A stretch of DNA of 64,000 nucleotides from Hyphomicrobiales bacterium. Lineage in GTDB: Bacteria > Pseudomonadota > Alphaproteobacteria > Rhizobiales > Rhizobiaceae. This document shows positions 33,131 to 42,108 of the stretch, one piece after another (the first letter of the stretch is position 1; every line of letters begins with the position of its first letter). A program made the position numbers and the translations under genes. Location of the stretch: contig UCIV01000034.1 of assembly GCA_900472575.1 (NCBI GenBank), positions 124,001-188,000 on the forward strand, in the 5' to 3' direction. The notes below the pieces were generated by a model that saw only the letters and a list, made by a program, of their open reading frames with translations, was not told the DNA's origin and did no database searches.

Positions 33131-33714
33131 CGACCTTTACGCCGGAAACCGACGATGTCTCCCGGCGCTGGCTGATCGCCGCACTCGTCCTTTTTCTGCT
33201 GCAGATCACGATCCTCTATTTCATGGGTCGCGTGCCGATCTGCGAATGCGGATATGTGAAGCTGTTCGAACCGGGGGTGAATTCGCCGGGAAACTCGCAG
33301 CATCTGGCCGATTGGTACACGCCGTCGCATATCATTCACGGCTTCCTGTTTTATGCTTTTGGCTGGTTGCTCCTGCGTCGCCGGTCGATCTCCGAGCGTC
33401 TGGCGCTGGCGGTTTTCATCGAGGCCGCATGGGAGATCGCGGAAAATTCGCCGCTCATTATCGACCGGTATCGCAATGCGACGATGGCGCTTGGTTATTC
33501 GGGTGACAGCATCCTCAATTCGGCAATGGATACGGTGTTCATGACACTCGGGTTTCTGTTTGCTTCCCGCATGCCCGTCTGGCTGACCGTCACGGTCGCA
33601 ATCGTTTTCGAGCTTTTCACCGGCTGGTTGATCCGTGACAACCTCACGCTCAATGTGCTGATGCTGATCTGGCCGATAGATGCGGTCAGGACATGGCAGA
33701 GCGCCATCGGCTGA
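33127..33714 (+). CDS. DUF2585 family membrane protein
   Basis: A 195-residue protein with four to five predicted helices and the conserved motifs RVPICECGYVKLFEPG, QHLADWYTPSHIIHG and EAAWEIAENSPLIIDRYR. I recognise it as the DUF2585/UPF0314 family, known from alphaproteobacteria and without an assigned function. The many His, Cys and acidic residues near the membrane would suit metal or lipid chemistry, but that is speculation. Its GTG start overlaps the yciB stop (GTGA), with GAAGG upstream, so it is co-translated with yciB. Confidence 0.88.
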   Translation: MTTFTPETDDVSRRWLIAALVLFLLQITILYFMGRVPICECGYVKLFEPGVNSPGNSQHLADWYTPSHIIHGFLFYAFGWLLLRRRSISERLALAVFIEAAWEIAENSPLIIDRYRNATMALGYSGDSILNSAMDTVFMTLGFLFASRMPVWLTVTVAIVFELFTGWLIRDNLTLNVLMLIWPIDAVRTWQSAIG

Positions 33715-33826
33715 ACCTGTGCAGAGGTACCTTTTCGAGCCCCACTGTCGTCGAAATGTTAACGTTCTAGGCCTAGGGCTTTTTCATAACCGACAGGATG
33801 CATGAAGGCTTTCTGCGCAGGGTCAG

Positions 33827-35008
33827 ATGGAACAGACCGATAATTTTGCCTATCTCTTGCCGTTCATTTTTCTGGTTTTCGGCAGCATTTTTCTGATCGC
33901 CGACCGATGGTCCGATGGCTCAGCTCGTTACTGGGGGCTGGGCTACATTTCGGCGGCGCTCGGCTTTGCCTTTCCTATCCTTGCCTATGCGCTGCCTTTG
34001 CCGGCACAGGCAGTGCTCTCGAATGTGTTCTTCTACGCAGCATTTTTTCTCTATAGCCATGCCATGCTTGTCAGGTTCAGGCGCCCGACATTGTTGCTGC
34101 CGCGGCTGCTTTTCACGTTGACGGCTTTTGCGGTCGTCTGCTGGTTTATCCTTGTCGAGGAAGATCTGAGATCGCAGCTTGCGATCGGCGATTCATCGCT
34201 GGCGGTGCTGCTTGGTATTGCAATCGTTTCCGTGTGGAGATTTGCCAAGTCGGCGATTGATCGTTTGCTCGTGGTTATGGCGTCAATGGTCGTGCTGGAG
34301 ACCGCCATCCGGGTGTCGGCTCTCCTTGTTTCCACGTCTGCTGGCAATTTTGATTCACTCGACCAGTTCTTGTCTTCCGAATATGCTTTCCTGATGCAGA
34401 TGGCGGCGAGCATCGTCGGCTTCATCATGGCGCTGGCTGTTTTGGGTTCGGTCGTCTCGGATGTGGTTATGGGTCATCGTGATGCGGCGTGCCGCGATCC
34501 TCTCACCGGGTTGTTCAACCGACGCGGTTTCGAGCTGGCTTTGCCCGAAGCCAAGGGAGGTGCCTTTCCTGCAGGGGCTGTTATCGTCGGGGATATCGAT
34601 TACTTCAAACAGGTCAATGATCGCTTCGGCCATGCAGCCGGTGATCATGTCATTATCGGGTTTGCGCAGATTTTGAGAGCGAACCTCAGAAGTGTTGCGA
34701 TCGCGCGTTTTGGGGGCGAAGAGTTCGTCAGTTTTCTGCCTGGTATCGGCCGAATGGAAGCGGCGGATATGGTGGAAAAGGCGAGGTTCGGGTTTGCCGC
34801 CATGAGCTGGCAAGATCATGGGGTCGATGGGACGATTACAGCGAGTTTCGGTGTTTCGGCCACCGCACCCGGAGATCATTCCGTGCATGATGCCCTCGCG
34901 CGGGCGGACGCCTGTCTCTATACGGCAAAGAATTCCGGTCGCAACAGGGTCGTGACAGAAGGGCAACGGCCGCCGGAGGGACCGCCGCCGCTCAGGATCG
35001 TTTCTTAA
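33827..35008 (+). CDS. Membrane-anchored GGDEF diguanylate cyclase
   Basis: A 393-residue protein: an N-terminal membrane region of about six to seven helices (5-215), then a GGDEF domain (about 225-385) with the active-site variant FGGEEFVSF (GGEEF is catalytically competent in the family). The usual RXXD inhibitory site five residues upstream is missing (LRSV at that position), so feedback control may be absent, unlike the GAF-GGDEF protein at 17811. The membrane part has no domain I can name. It ends 8 bp from the convergent ccmG stop. Confidence 0.92.
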   Translation: MEQTDNFAYLLPFIFLVFGSIFLIADRWSDGSARYWGLGYISAALGFAFPILAYALPLPAQAVLSNVFFYAAFFLYSHAMLVRFRRPTLLLPRLLFTLTAFAVVCWFILVEEDLRSQLAIGDSSLAVLLGIAIVSVWRFAKSAIDRLLVVMASMVVLETAIRVSALLVSTSAGNFDSLDQFLSSEYAFLMQMAASIVGFIMALAVLGSVVSDVVMGHRDAACRDPLTGLFNRRGFELALPEAKGGAFPAGAVIVGDIDYFKQVNDRFGHAAGDHVIIGFAQILRANLRSVAIARFGGEEFVSFLPGIGRMEAADMVEKARFGFAAMSWQDHGVDGTITASFGVSATAPGDHSVHDALARADACLYTAKNSGRNRVVTEGQRPPEGPPPLRIVS

Positions 35009-35016
35009 AGATAAAG

Positions 35017-35628
35017 TTAGCTCTTGGCTGCGCCCAAAGCCTTTTCAATCGCTGGCAATAGTTGCTGTGTCAGGCTGCGCTCATCGAAGGGGCCGACCTT
35101 CTTGTAGAGGATCGTGCCGTCCGGGCCGACCAGATAGCTTTCCGGAATGCCGTAAACGCCCCAGTCGATTGCCGCCTTGCCGTTCGGGTCGACGCCGATC
35201 GCCTTGTAGGGATTACCAAGCTCGCCGAGGAAACGCAGGGCGTTGTCGTTGCGGTCCTTGTAGTTGATGCCCACGATGTTAAGCCGGCTATCGTTCGCCA
35301 GCTGCTTCAGGATGGGATGTTCCTGCCGGCAGGGCACGCACCATGAGGCGAAGACGTTGACCAGGGTCAGCTTGCCCTTGATGGCGGCATCCGTCAGGGC
35401 AGCGGTGTTCGAACCTTCCAGCGGTGGTAACGCAAGCGATGGCGCCGTCTTGCCGATCAGCGCAGACGGGATGGCGGAAACGTCGAGCCCGTTGACGTCC
35501 TGGTCGTAGAGCATCTTTCCGGCGATCGCGGCAAAGCCCAGAAAGACGGCAAGCGGGATCAGCGCCAGTGCGTAACGGCTGCGGTTGCGTTTTGGTTTGA
35601 GGTTGGCGTCTTCCGTGCCGGATGTCAT
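35017..35628 (-). CDS. ccmG: Cytochrome c maturation thioredoxin CcmG (DsbE)
   Basis: The 203-residue membrane-anchored periplasmic thioredoxin has an N-terminal anchor helix (about 18-37, YALALIPLAVFLGFAAIAGK). The redox site is FASWCVPCRQEHP (WCVPC), and the DsbE segment GVYGIPESYLVGPDGTILYK is present. It reduces apocytochrome c or the heme chaperone side before heme ligation. Its ATG overlaps the ccmD stop (ATGA). It is the last gene of the leftward ccmA-B-C-D-G run. Confidence 0.95.
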   Translation of the reverse strand: MTSGTEDANLKPKRNRSRYALALIPLAVFLGFAAIAGKMLYDQDVNGLDVSAIPSALIGKTAPSLALPPLEGSNTAALTDAAIKGKLTLVNVFASWCVPCRQEHPILKQLANDSRLNIVGINYKDRNDNALRFLGELGNPYKAIGVDPNGKAAIDWGVYGIPESYLVGPDGTILYKKVGPFDERSLTQQLLPAIEKALGAAKS

Positions 35629-35804
35629 GACGAGGCTCCGTCTGTTGGGGCAGGGCGAGCGGAGCGGCGGCGGATGCCGGAGGCTTCCAGTTCTGCCAGT
35701 TCCTTTTGGCGGGCGCGGCCATCTAGCCAGACCGAGAAAATCAGACAGAGCATAACGATGGCGGCGACGGCATAGGATGCGGAGATGTAGAACGTATGGC
35801 TCAT
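35625..35804 (-). CDS. ccmD: Heme exporter protein CcmD
   Basis: A 59-residue single-span membrane protein (helix about 8-28, SYAVAAIVMLCLIFSVWLDG) with a basic, Arg-rich cytoplasmic tail, matching CcmD in size and topology. It helps release holo-CcmE from CcmABC. The start MSHTFYIS at 35804 is one base after the ccmC stop, and its stop overlaps ccmG by four bases. Although small, position and topology make the call safe. Confidence 0.92.
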   Translation of the reverse strand: MSHTFYISASYAVAAIVMLCLIFSVWLDGRARQKELAELEASGIRRRSARPAPTDGASS

Positions 35805-35805
35805 C

Positions 35806-36576
35806 TTACGCCTCCTTCGCCGGTGTCCGGCCTGCCATGCGGGCGGCCATGCGGCGTTGGGCCGAGACACGGCGGCGCCAGATCTCGTTGCGCATTGCCG
35901 CGATATGCAGGGTGAAGAACAGCAGCGTGAAGGCGAGGGCCATGATCAGCAGCGGCCAGAGAAATTCCTTGTCGATCGTCGGGCCGCCCATGCGGATGAC
36001 GCTCGCTGGCTGATGCAGCGTGTTCCACCAGTCGACCGAAAACTTGATGATCGGGATGTTGACGAAGCCGATCAGGATCAGCACGGCCGAAACGCGGGCA
36101 GCACGGCTTGGATCGTCCATGGCGCGATTGAGCGCAATCAGGCCGAGATACATCAAAAACAGCACGAAAACGGAAGTCAGCCTTGCATCCCAGACCCACC
36201 ATGTGCCCCACATCGGCCTGCCCCAGAGCGATCCGGTGGCGAGTGCGATGAGGGTGAAGGCTGCACCAAGCGGTGCAGCGGTCTTGTGGGAAACATCCGC
36301 CAGTGGATGGCGCCAGACGAGCGTGCCGATCGCCGACATCGCCATGACCGAATAGCACATCATCGACAGCCAGGCGGCCGGCACATGCACATACATGATG
36401 CGCACCGTCATGCCCTGCTGGTAATCGCCTTCGCTGGCAAAGGTGAGATAAAGCCCGATTGCAAAGAGGATCGCGGTGATGCCGGCCATCCATGGCAGGA
36501 TACGCGCCGCCAGGCCGAGGAAGCGTGTCGGGTTGGCCAGATCGGAGATTTTCGTGATGGCAAGGCTTTCGGGCAT
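35806..36576 (-). CDS. ccmC: Heme handling protein CcmC
   Basis: The 256-residue, six-helix protein has the tryptophan-rich WWD motif GTWWVWDARLT (about residues 123-133) and flanking His residues (YVHVPAAWLSM, VWRHPLADVSHK) that bind heme. CcmC transfers heme to the chaperone CcmE. It lies between ccmB and ccmD in the standard order. A basic C-terminal tail of about 25 residues follows the last helix. Confidence 0.97.
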   Translation of the reverse strand: MPESLAITKISDLANPTRFLGLAARILPWMAGITAILFAIGLYLTFASEGDYQQGMTVRIMYVHVPAAWLSMMCYSVMAMSAIGTLVWRHPLADVSHKTAAPLGAAFTLIALATGSLWGRPMWGTWWVWDARLTSVFVLFLMYLGLIALNRAMDDPSRAARVSAVLILIGFVNIPIIKFSVDWWNTLHQPASVIRMGGPTIDKEFLWPLLIMALAFTLLFFTLHIAAMRNEIWRRRVSAQRRMAARMAGRTPAKEA

Positions 36577-36619
36577 TGGACTTTCTAACCGGGTCGTGCG
36601 TTTTCGAGAATGATTCTAA

Positions 36620-37279
36620 TCAATCGGCCGTGTTTCGCAAAGCGAGTGCCGCGCCGATAGGACCGATCACCGCAAAAAACATCGTGATGGCCACCAATAT
36701 CAGAAAAGGCGGCATGAAGGGGGCGGGATCTTCGACAGCCGCATAGGATGCGCTGACGCCGAAGATCAATACCGGGATTGCCAGCGGCAGGACGAGGATC
36801 GAGACCAGCAGGCCGCCACGGGGAAGGGCAACGGCGACGGCAGCACCCACCGCGCCGATGAAAGTCAGCGCCGGCGTGCCGACCAAAAGCGTCAGCATGG
36901 TCGCGCCGATCGCGACTTCGCTCATGTTCATGAACAGGCCGAGCAGCGGCGAGGCGATGACCAGCGGCAGGCCGTTGCCGAGCCAGTGGGCGAGACATTT
37001 GACCAGCACAGTCAGCGCCAGCGGGTGTTCCTGCATCAGGATCAGGTCAAGTGATCCGTCCTCGCGGTCGGTCTGGAACATGCGGTCGAGGCCCAGGAGT
37101 GCGGAGAGAAGTGCGCCGATCCACACGATGGCCGGGCCGATACGGGAGAGAAGATTGAGATCCGGCCCAACTCCAAAGGGGATGACGGCGACGACCGTCA
37201 TGAAGAACAGCACGCCAATCAGTGCGCCGCCGCCGGCACGGACCGAGAGTTTCAGGTCACGGAGGAGGAGGGCGGTCAT
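36620..37279 (-). CDS. ccmB: Heme ABC exporter permease CcmB
   Basis: The 219-residue, six-helix permease shows the CcmB segments FFMTVVAVIPFGVGPDLNLL, QTDREDGSLDLILMQEHPL and PLVIASPLLGLFMNMS. With CcmA it forms the ABC module that drives release of holo-CcmE. A repeat element of about 180 bp separates it from ccmA, whereas these genes usually nearly touch. Confidence 0.96.
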   Translation of the reverse strand: MTALLLRDLKLSVRAGGGALIGVLFFMTVVAVIPFGVGPDLNLLSRIGPAIVWIGALLSALLGLDRMFQTDREDGSLDLILMQEHPLALTVLVKCLAHWLGNGLPLVIASPLLGLFMNMSEVAIGATMLTLLVGTPALTFIGAVGAAVAVALPRGGLLVSILVLPLAIPVLIFGVSASYAAVEDPAPFMPPFLILVAITMFFAVIGPIGAALALRNTAD

Positions 37280-37348
37280 CGGGCTCGAGTTCCCCGCGTA
37301 TTGCTATCAGCCATGGGATGAGGACCGCTATCTTGGTGGGTGGAGTTA

Positions 37349-37520
37349 CCCCCCTTTGTCCTGCTGGACATCTCCCCCACAAGGGGGGAGATCACCAGAG
37401 GCCTGACTGTCGCTCTTCCAAAAAGCATGCGCTTTGCGGCAAGACTGAAGTGGTCTGAGGAGAGTGCGCCCAGCTGATCTCCCCCCTTGTGGGGGAGATG
37501 CCCGGCAGGGCAGAGGGGAG
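37349..37520. repeat. Inverted pair of the 45-bp palindromic repeat between ccmA and ccmB
   Basis: Copies at 37349-37393 and 37476-37520 (inverted) share the core of the ftsY copies: CATCTCCCCCACA followed by AGGGGGGAGATC. The spacer is 82 bp and unrelated to the ftsY spacer. The pair occupies most of the 265-bp gap between ccmA and ccmB, within one transcription unit. Confidence 0.9.
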
Positions 37521-37544
37521 CTGACTGGGCGAGACGATAATGGG

Positions 37545-38189
37545 TCACCATATATCCTCCATCAGCCCGGCAAATCCTGTCATCCGCAATTCCTGCGCCT
37601 CCTTCAGCCCGAGCGGCTGGTGGGTCGCGGCAAGCGCGATGCCGCCAGCGGCCAGATGCTCTTTTATCAGCCCTGTAAACACCTCTTCGGCACTCACATC
37701 CAGCGCGGCGGTCGGTTCATCCAGGATCCAGACCGGACGCCAGGCGACGAGCAGTTTTGCAAACGCCATGCGGCGCTGCTGGCCGGCGGAGAGATAGCCG
37801 AAAGGCAGGTGGGTGATGCCTCCGAGGCCGACCGCTTCTGCTGCTTCGCCGATGCCTATGCCGGCATTTCCATTAAAATCACCGAGGAAATCGCGCCAGA
37901 AGGAAAGGTTCTCCGAGACGGTCAGTTCGGCCTTCATCGCATTGCGGTGGCCGAGATAGTGGCAGGCTTCGGCGGCGCGCATTTCAGCCTCTGCGCCATC
38001 CTGCTCCCAGATCACTCGCCCGCTTTCGGGCCGCAGAAGACCGGCCACGGCGCGCAGCAGTGTCGATTTTCCCGAGCCGTTTTTCCCCGTCAGGACAAGG
38101 CTTTCGCCCCCTTCCAAAGTGAAGGAAATGTCCTTGAAAATCAGGTCTTCGCCGCGTCTGGCGCTCAAGTTTTCGGCCGTCAGCCGCAT
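37545..38189 (-). CDS. ccmA: Heme exporter ATP-binding protein CcmA
   Basis: A 214-residue ABC ATPase: Walker A TGKNGSGKSTLLR (about 33-45), ABC signature YLSAGQQRRMAFAKLL, Walker B PVWILDEPTAALD and switch His in LAATHQPLG. It powers the CcmABCD heme-release complex. The start MRLTAENLSARRG at 38189 fits rhizobial CcmA and has AAGG eight bases upstream; an ATG at 38219 would add ten atypical residues. It is the first gene of the leftward unit and divergent from acnA. Confidence 0.95.
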   Translation of the reverse strand: MRLTAENLSARRGEDLIFKDISFTLEGGESLVLTGKNGSGKSTLLRAVAGLLRPESGRVIWEQDGAEAEMRAAEACHYLGHRNAMKAELTVSENLSFWRDFLGDFNGNAGIGIGEAAEAVGLGGITHLPFGYLSAGQQRRMAFAKLLVAWRPVWILDEPTAALDVSAEEVFTGLIKEHLAAGGIALAATHQPLGLKEAQELRMTGFAGLMEDIW

Positions 38190-38459
38190 CACGGAAACCT
38201 TGTTTAAGTTCTCAATCATCTAGCCGCAAAAAATTGTTTGCCCGCTGCGACAAAGTGTCTGGAAGGTTCTTAGAAACTATCTATATACATAGCAACCACG
38301 CCAGCGGCCGGCGTGATTTCCACTCAGCGCCGGACCTGAAGACCAAAATCTTCTCGTGCGGACAGCGGAAATGGTCGCACCCGCATCCTATAGTGCATTT
38401 CTAATGCATAGGCGTCCGCACGCGCGTGTTGGCTCTTGATATCAGCGGGGTTCTAATCC

Positions 38460-41153
38460 GTGACCAAGTCTATCGATAGCTTTCAATGTCGTTCCGTCCT
38501 TACCGTAGGCGGTAAGGACTATGTCTATTTCTCACTGCCCAAGGCCGAAGCGAACGGCCTGGCGGGTGTTTCCAAGCTGCCCTTCTCGATGAAGGTTCTG
38601 CTCGAAAACCTGCTGCGCTTCGAAGACGGAAAGTCCGTCACCAAGGAGCAGATTCTTTCGGTCGCCGAATGGCTGAGCAACAAGGGTCTGACCGAGGCTG
38701 AAATCGCCTATCGCCCGGCGCGCGTTCTGATGCAGGACTTTACCGGCGTTCCGGCGGTGGTCGACCTTGCCGCCATGCGTGACGGCATCAAATCGCTCGG
38801 CGGCGATCCGGAAAAGATCAATCCGCTCGTGCCCGTCGATCTCGTGATCGACCACTCGGTGATCGTCGACGAATTCGGCACGCCGACCGCCTTTGCCCGC
38901 AATGTGGAGTTGGAATACCAGCGCAATGGCGAGCGTTACCGCTTCCTCAAATGGGGCCAGCAGGCGTTCAAGAATTTTCGCGTCGTGCCGCCCGGCACCG
39001 GCATCTGCCATCAGGTGAATTTCGAATATCTTGGCCAGACCGTCTGGACCAATGAAGAAGACGGTGAAGTCACCGCCTATCCCGATACCTGCGTTGGCAC
39101 CGATAGCCATACCACGATGATTAACGGCCTTGGCGTTCTCGGCTGGGGTGTGGGCGGTATCGAAGCGGAAGCCTCGATGCTCGGCCAGCCGGTTTCCATG
39201 CTTCTGCCGGAGGTGATCGGCTTCAAGCTGACCGGCAAGCTGAAAGAGGGCGTCACTGCGACCGACCTCGTGCTCACTGTAGTGCAGATGCTGCGCAAAA
39301 AGGGCGTGGTTTCGAAATTCGTTGAATTCTTCGGTCCGGGCATGGACAACATGCCGGTCGCCGACCGTGCCACCATCGGCAACATGGGCCCGGAATACGG
39401 CGCGACCTGCGGCTTCTTCCCGGTCGACGCCGAAACCGTCAACTACCTCAACATGTCCGGCCGCACCAAGGAGCGTATCGCGCTCGTCGAAGCCTATTCG
39501 AAGGCGCAGGGCATGTGGCGTGACACGGACGGTTCCGAGCTTGTCTTCACCGATACGCTGGAACTCGATCTCGGCGATGTCGTGCCTTCCATGGCCGGTC
39601 CGAAACGCCCGGAAGGCCGCATTCCGCTGGAAAACATTGCTTCCGGTTTCGCCGGTTCGATGGAAAGTGACTACAAGAAGCCGGGCCAGCTGGATAACCG
39701 CTATCCGGTCGAAGGCACCGATTTCGATCTCGGCCATGGCGACGTCGCAATTGCTGCCATCACGTCGTGCACCAACACCTCGAACCCGAGCGTGCTGATC
39801 GCAGCCGGCCTTCTCGCCCGCAACGCCGTTGCCAAGGGTTTGAAGACCGCGCCGTGGGTGAAAACCTCGCTTGCACCGGGATCACAGGTCGTCGGCGAAT
39901 ATCTTGCCAAGTCCGGCTTGCAAAATGATCTCGATGCGCTTGGCTTCAACCTTGTCGGCTTCGGCTGCACGACCTGCATCGGAAATTCCGGCCCGCTGCC
40001 TGCGCCGATTTCCAAGACGATCAACGACAAGGGCCTGATCGTTTCGGGTGTGCTTTCCGGTAACCGAAACTTCGAAGGCCGTATCTCGCCGGATGTCCAG
40101 GCCAACTATCTGGCTTCGCCGCCGCTCGTCGTCGCTTATGCGCTGGCCGGCACGGTGCAGAAGGACCTGACGACGGAACCGCTCGGGATCGGCAGCGATG
40201 GCCAGCCGGTCTTCCTCAAGGATGTCTGGCCGACATCTGCCGAAGTGCAGGAGTTCATCGCCAAATACGTCACTCGCGAACTGTTCGAGAGCAAGTATGC
40301 GGACGTGTTCAAGGGTGATGAAAACTGGCAGGCCGTGCAGATCCCGGATGGCGAGACCTATGCCTGGGACGACAAGTCGACCTATGTGCAGAACCCGCCT
40401 TACTTCGTCGGCATGGGCAAAAAGGGCTCGGGCCTGAAGGATATCAAGGGCGCCCGCGTGCTTGGTCTCTTCGGTGACAAGATCACCACCGACCACATTT
40501 CTCCGGCCGGTTCAATCAAGGCGTCCTCGCCGGCCGGTGCTTATCTCACCGAAAACGGCGTCGCCGTTGCAGACTTCAACCAGTACGGCACGCGTCGCGG
40601 CAATCACGAAGTGATGATGCGTGGCACGTTCGCCAATATTCGCATCCGCAACCACATGCTGGGCCCGAACGGCAAGGAAGGCGGCTACACCATCCACTAT
40701 CCGTCGAAGGAAGAGATGTCGATTTACGATGCGGCGATGAAATACAAGGAAGAGGGCGTTCCACTGGTCATCTTCGCCGGTGTCGAATATGGCAACGGTT
40801 CGTCGCGCGACTGGGCTGCAAAGGGTACCAACCTCTTGGGCGTCAAGGCAGTGATCGCCCAGTCGTTCGAGCGTATCCATCGCTCGAACCTTGTCGGCAT
40901 GGGCGTCGTTCCTTTCGTCTTCGAAGAGGGTACGACCTGGGCTTCGCTCAACCTCAAAGGTGACGAAGTCGTCACCATCGAGGGCCTCGAAGGCGATATC
41001 AAGCCGCGCGAATGGAAGACCGCCCAGATCACCTATGGCGACGGCACGGTGAAGGAGATCAACATCCTCTGCCGCATCGATACGCTCGACGAGGTTATCT
41101 ACATGAACAATGGCGGCATCCTGCAGACGGTTCTGCGGGATCTCGCGGCTTAA
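38460..41153 (+). CDS. acnA: Aconitate hydratase A
   Basis: A full 897-residue aconitase of the AcnA/IRP1 type that isomerises citrate and isocitrate. The [4Fe-4S] ligands are in ITSCTNTSNPSVL (about 438) and FGCTTCIGNSGP (about 504-507). The substrate motifs DLVIDHSV, GTDSHTTMINGLGVLGWGVG and YGNGSSRDWAAKG are present. It uses a GTG start. The 240-bp region upstream holds hairpins but no iron-regulator box I could identify. A strong terminator follows. Confidence 0.97.
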   Translation: MTKSIDSFQCRSVLTVGGKDYVYFSLPKAEANGLAGVSKLPFSMKVLLENLLRFEDGKSVTKEQILSVAEWLSNKGLTEAEIAYRPARVLMQDFTGVPAVVDLAAMRDGIKSLGGDPEKINPLVPVDLVIDHSVIVDEFGTPTAFARNVELEYQRNGERYRFLKWGQQAFKNFRVVPPGTGICHQVNFEYLGQTVWTNEEDGEVTAYPDTCVGTDSHTTMINGLGVLGWGVGGIEAEASMLGQPVSMLLPEVIGFKLTGKLKEGVTATDLVLTVVQMLRKKGVVSKFVEFFGPGMDNMPVADRATIGNMGPEYGATCGFFPVDAETVNYLNMSGRTKERIALVEAYSKAQGMWRDTDGSELVFTDTLELDLGDVVPSMAGPKRPEGRIPLENIASGFAGSMESDYKKPGQLDNRYPVEGTDFDLGHGDVAIAAITSCTNTSNPSVLIAAGLLARNAVAKGLKTAPWVKTSLAPGSQVVGEYLAKSGLQNDLDALGFNLVGFGCTTCIGNSGPLPAPISKTINDKGLIVSGVLSGNRNFEGRISPDVQANYLASPPLVVAYALAGTVQKDLTTEPLGIGSDGQPVFLKDVWPTSAEVQEFIAKYVTRELFESKYADVFKGDENWQAVQIPDGETYAWDDKSTYVQNPPYFVGMGKKGSGLKDIKGARVLGLFGDKITTDHISPAGSIKASSPAGAYLTENGVAVADFNQYGTRRGNHEVMMRGTFANIRIRNHMLGPNGKEGGYTIHYPSKEEMSIYDAAMKYKEEGVPLVIFAGVEYGNGSSRDWAAKGTNLLGVKAVIAQSFERIHRSNLVGMGVVPFVFEEGTTWASLNLKGDEVVTIEGLEGDIKPREWKTAQITYGDGTVKEINILCRIDTLDEVIYMNNGGILQTVLRDLAA

Positions 41154-41162
41154 CGACATCAG

Positions 41163-41194
41163 CCACCCGCCGGGCATTCCGGCGGGTGGTTTTC
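41163..41194 (+). terminator. Rho-independent terminator of acnA
   Basis: CCACCCGCCGG-gcatt-CCGGCGGGTGG is a perfect 11-bp stem followed by TTTT, nine bases after the acnA stop. Confidence 0.92.
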
Positions 41195-41206
41195 AGTAAT
41201 TGGGGC

Positions 41207-41345
41207 GCCCCTCACCCTAACCTTCTCCCCGCTTGCGGGGAGAGGGGACGTGGCCTACGTCGTTGTTGCACATGTGGCAGAACGATGCGGTACATCCCTT
41301 CTTCCCGCTCGCGGCGAAGAAGGTGCCGGCAGGCGGATGAGGGGC
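41207..41345. repeat. Palindromic repeat with GCCCCTCA ends (copy 2, expanded)
   Basis: Ends GCCCCTCA (41207-41214) and TGAGGGGC (41338-41345) match copy 1 at 14041-14104, in inverted orientation. The flanks of both ends continue the match (CACCCTAACC on one side, AAGGTGCCGGCAGGCGGA on the other), and about 75 extra bases lie in the middle. The element ends 25 bases before the start of the next gene. Confidence 0.85.
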
Positions 41346-41370
41346 TGCTCGACCTCTCAGGCGTATTCTA

Positions 41371-42108
41371 TTGTCCCTCATCATCTTCATCGGAATGGCC
41401 GTCACCGTTTTCCTGACGTCGCTGCTTTCCGGCATTTTCGGCATGGCCGGTGGACTGATCCTCCTCTGGGTGCTGCTTTTCCTCTATCCGGTCGGCACCG
41501 CGATCGCGATCCAGGGCGTCATCCAGATGGTATCGAACGGATCGCGCGCCTGGTTTTCTCGCGCCTATATCGACTGGCGGATCCTTTCCATCCTGTGTTC
41601 CGGGGTAGCGCTGTCGGCGGTCGTCCTGTTCCTGACCAATTATACGCCGAGCCTGATCGTGGTTCTGATCGGCGTCGGGCTGATGCCGATCCTTGTCTGG
41701 CTGCCGGTCAACAGATTGCAGCTTGACGCCTCACGGCCGTCGCATGCGTTTCTGGCGGGGCTTCTTTCCGGCGCGATGACGATCAGCGTCGGTGTCGCCG
41801 GTCCGACCGTCGATATCTTCTTCATCCGCACCCAGATGGACCGCCGCAAGATCATCGCCACCAAGGCGTCGATCCAGACGTTGTCGCATCTCGCCAAGAT
41901 CGCCTTCTACTGGGATGCAGCCTCGCATTTGCCGACTGTGGACGCGATCGCTGTGCTGATTGCTGCACCGATTGCGATCCTGGGCGCACGGGCCGGAAAC
42001 GGCATTCTGCAGAAGATGACGGATGCAAATTTTCGCGCCTGGACCCGTTGGGTCGTGACTGGCGTAGGTGCGGTTTATCTCGCGCAGGGTTTGCTTAAGC
42101 TCGTCTAA
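41371..42108 (+). CDS. TauE/SafE family permease
   Basis: A 245-residue membrane protein with about eight helices and the family motif SGIFGMAGGLILLWVLLFL near the N-terminus, repeated loosely at LLSGAMTISVGVAGPTVDIFFI. It is a second, quite different TauE-type protein in the window (compare 21125). Substrate is unknown; anion export is the family theme. The start is uncertain: TTG 41371 gives a complete first helix, ATG 41395 lacks a ribosome binding site. It sits immediately after a repeat element, so its promoter must be within or beside the repeat. Confidence 0.86.
   Translation: MSLIIFIGMAVTVFLTSLLSGIFGMAGGLILLWVLLFLYPVGTAIAIQGVIQMVSNGSRAWFSRAYIDWRILSILCSGVALSAVVLFLTNYTPSLIVVLIGVGLMPILVWLPVNRLQLDASRPSHAFLAGLLSGAMTISVGVAGPTVDIFFIRTQMDRRKIIATKASIQTLSHLAKIAFYWDAASHLPTVDAIAVLIAAPIAILGARAGNGILQKMTDANFRAWTRWVVTGVGAVYLAQGLLKLV

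Noticed and set aside
38220..38459. Iron-responsive element (RirA or Irr box) upstream of acnA
   Set aside because: Stretches such as TTCTTAGAAAC and TGCATTTCTAATGCA hint at inverted repeats but do not match a consensus well enough to report.
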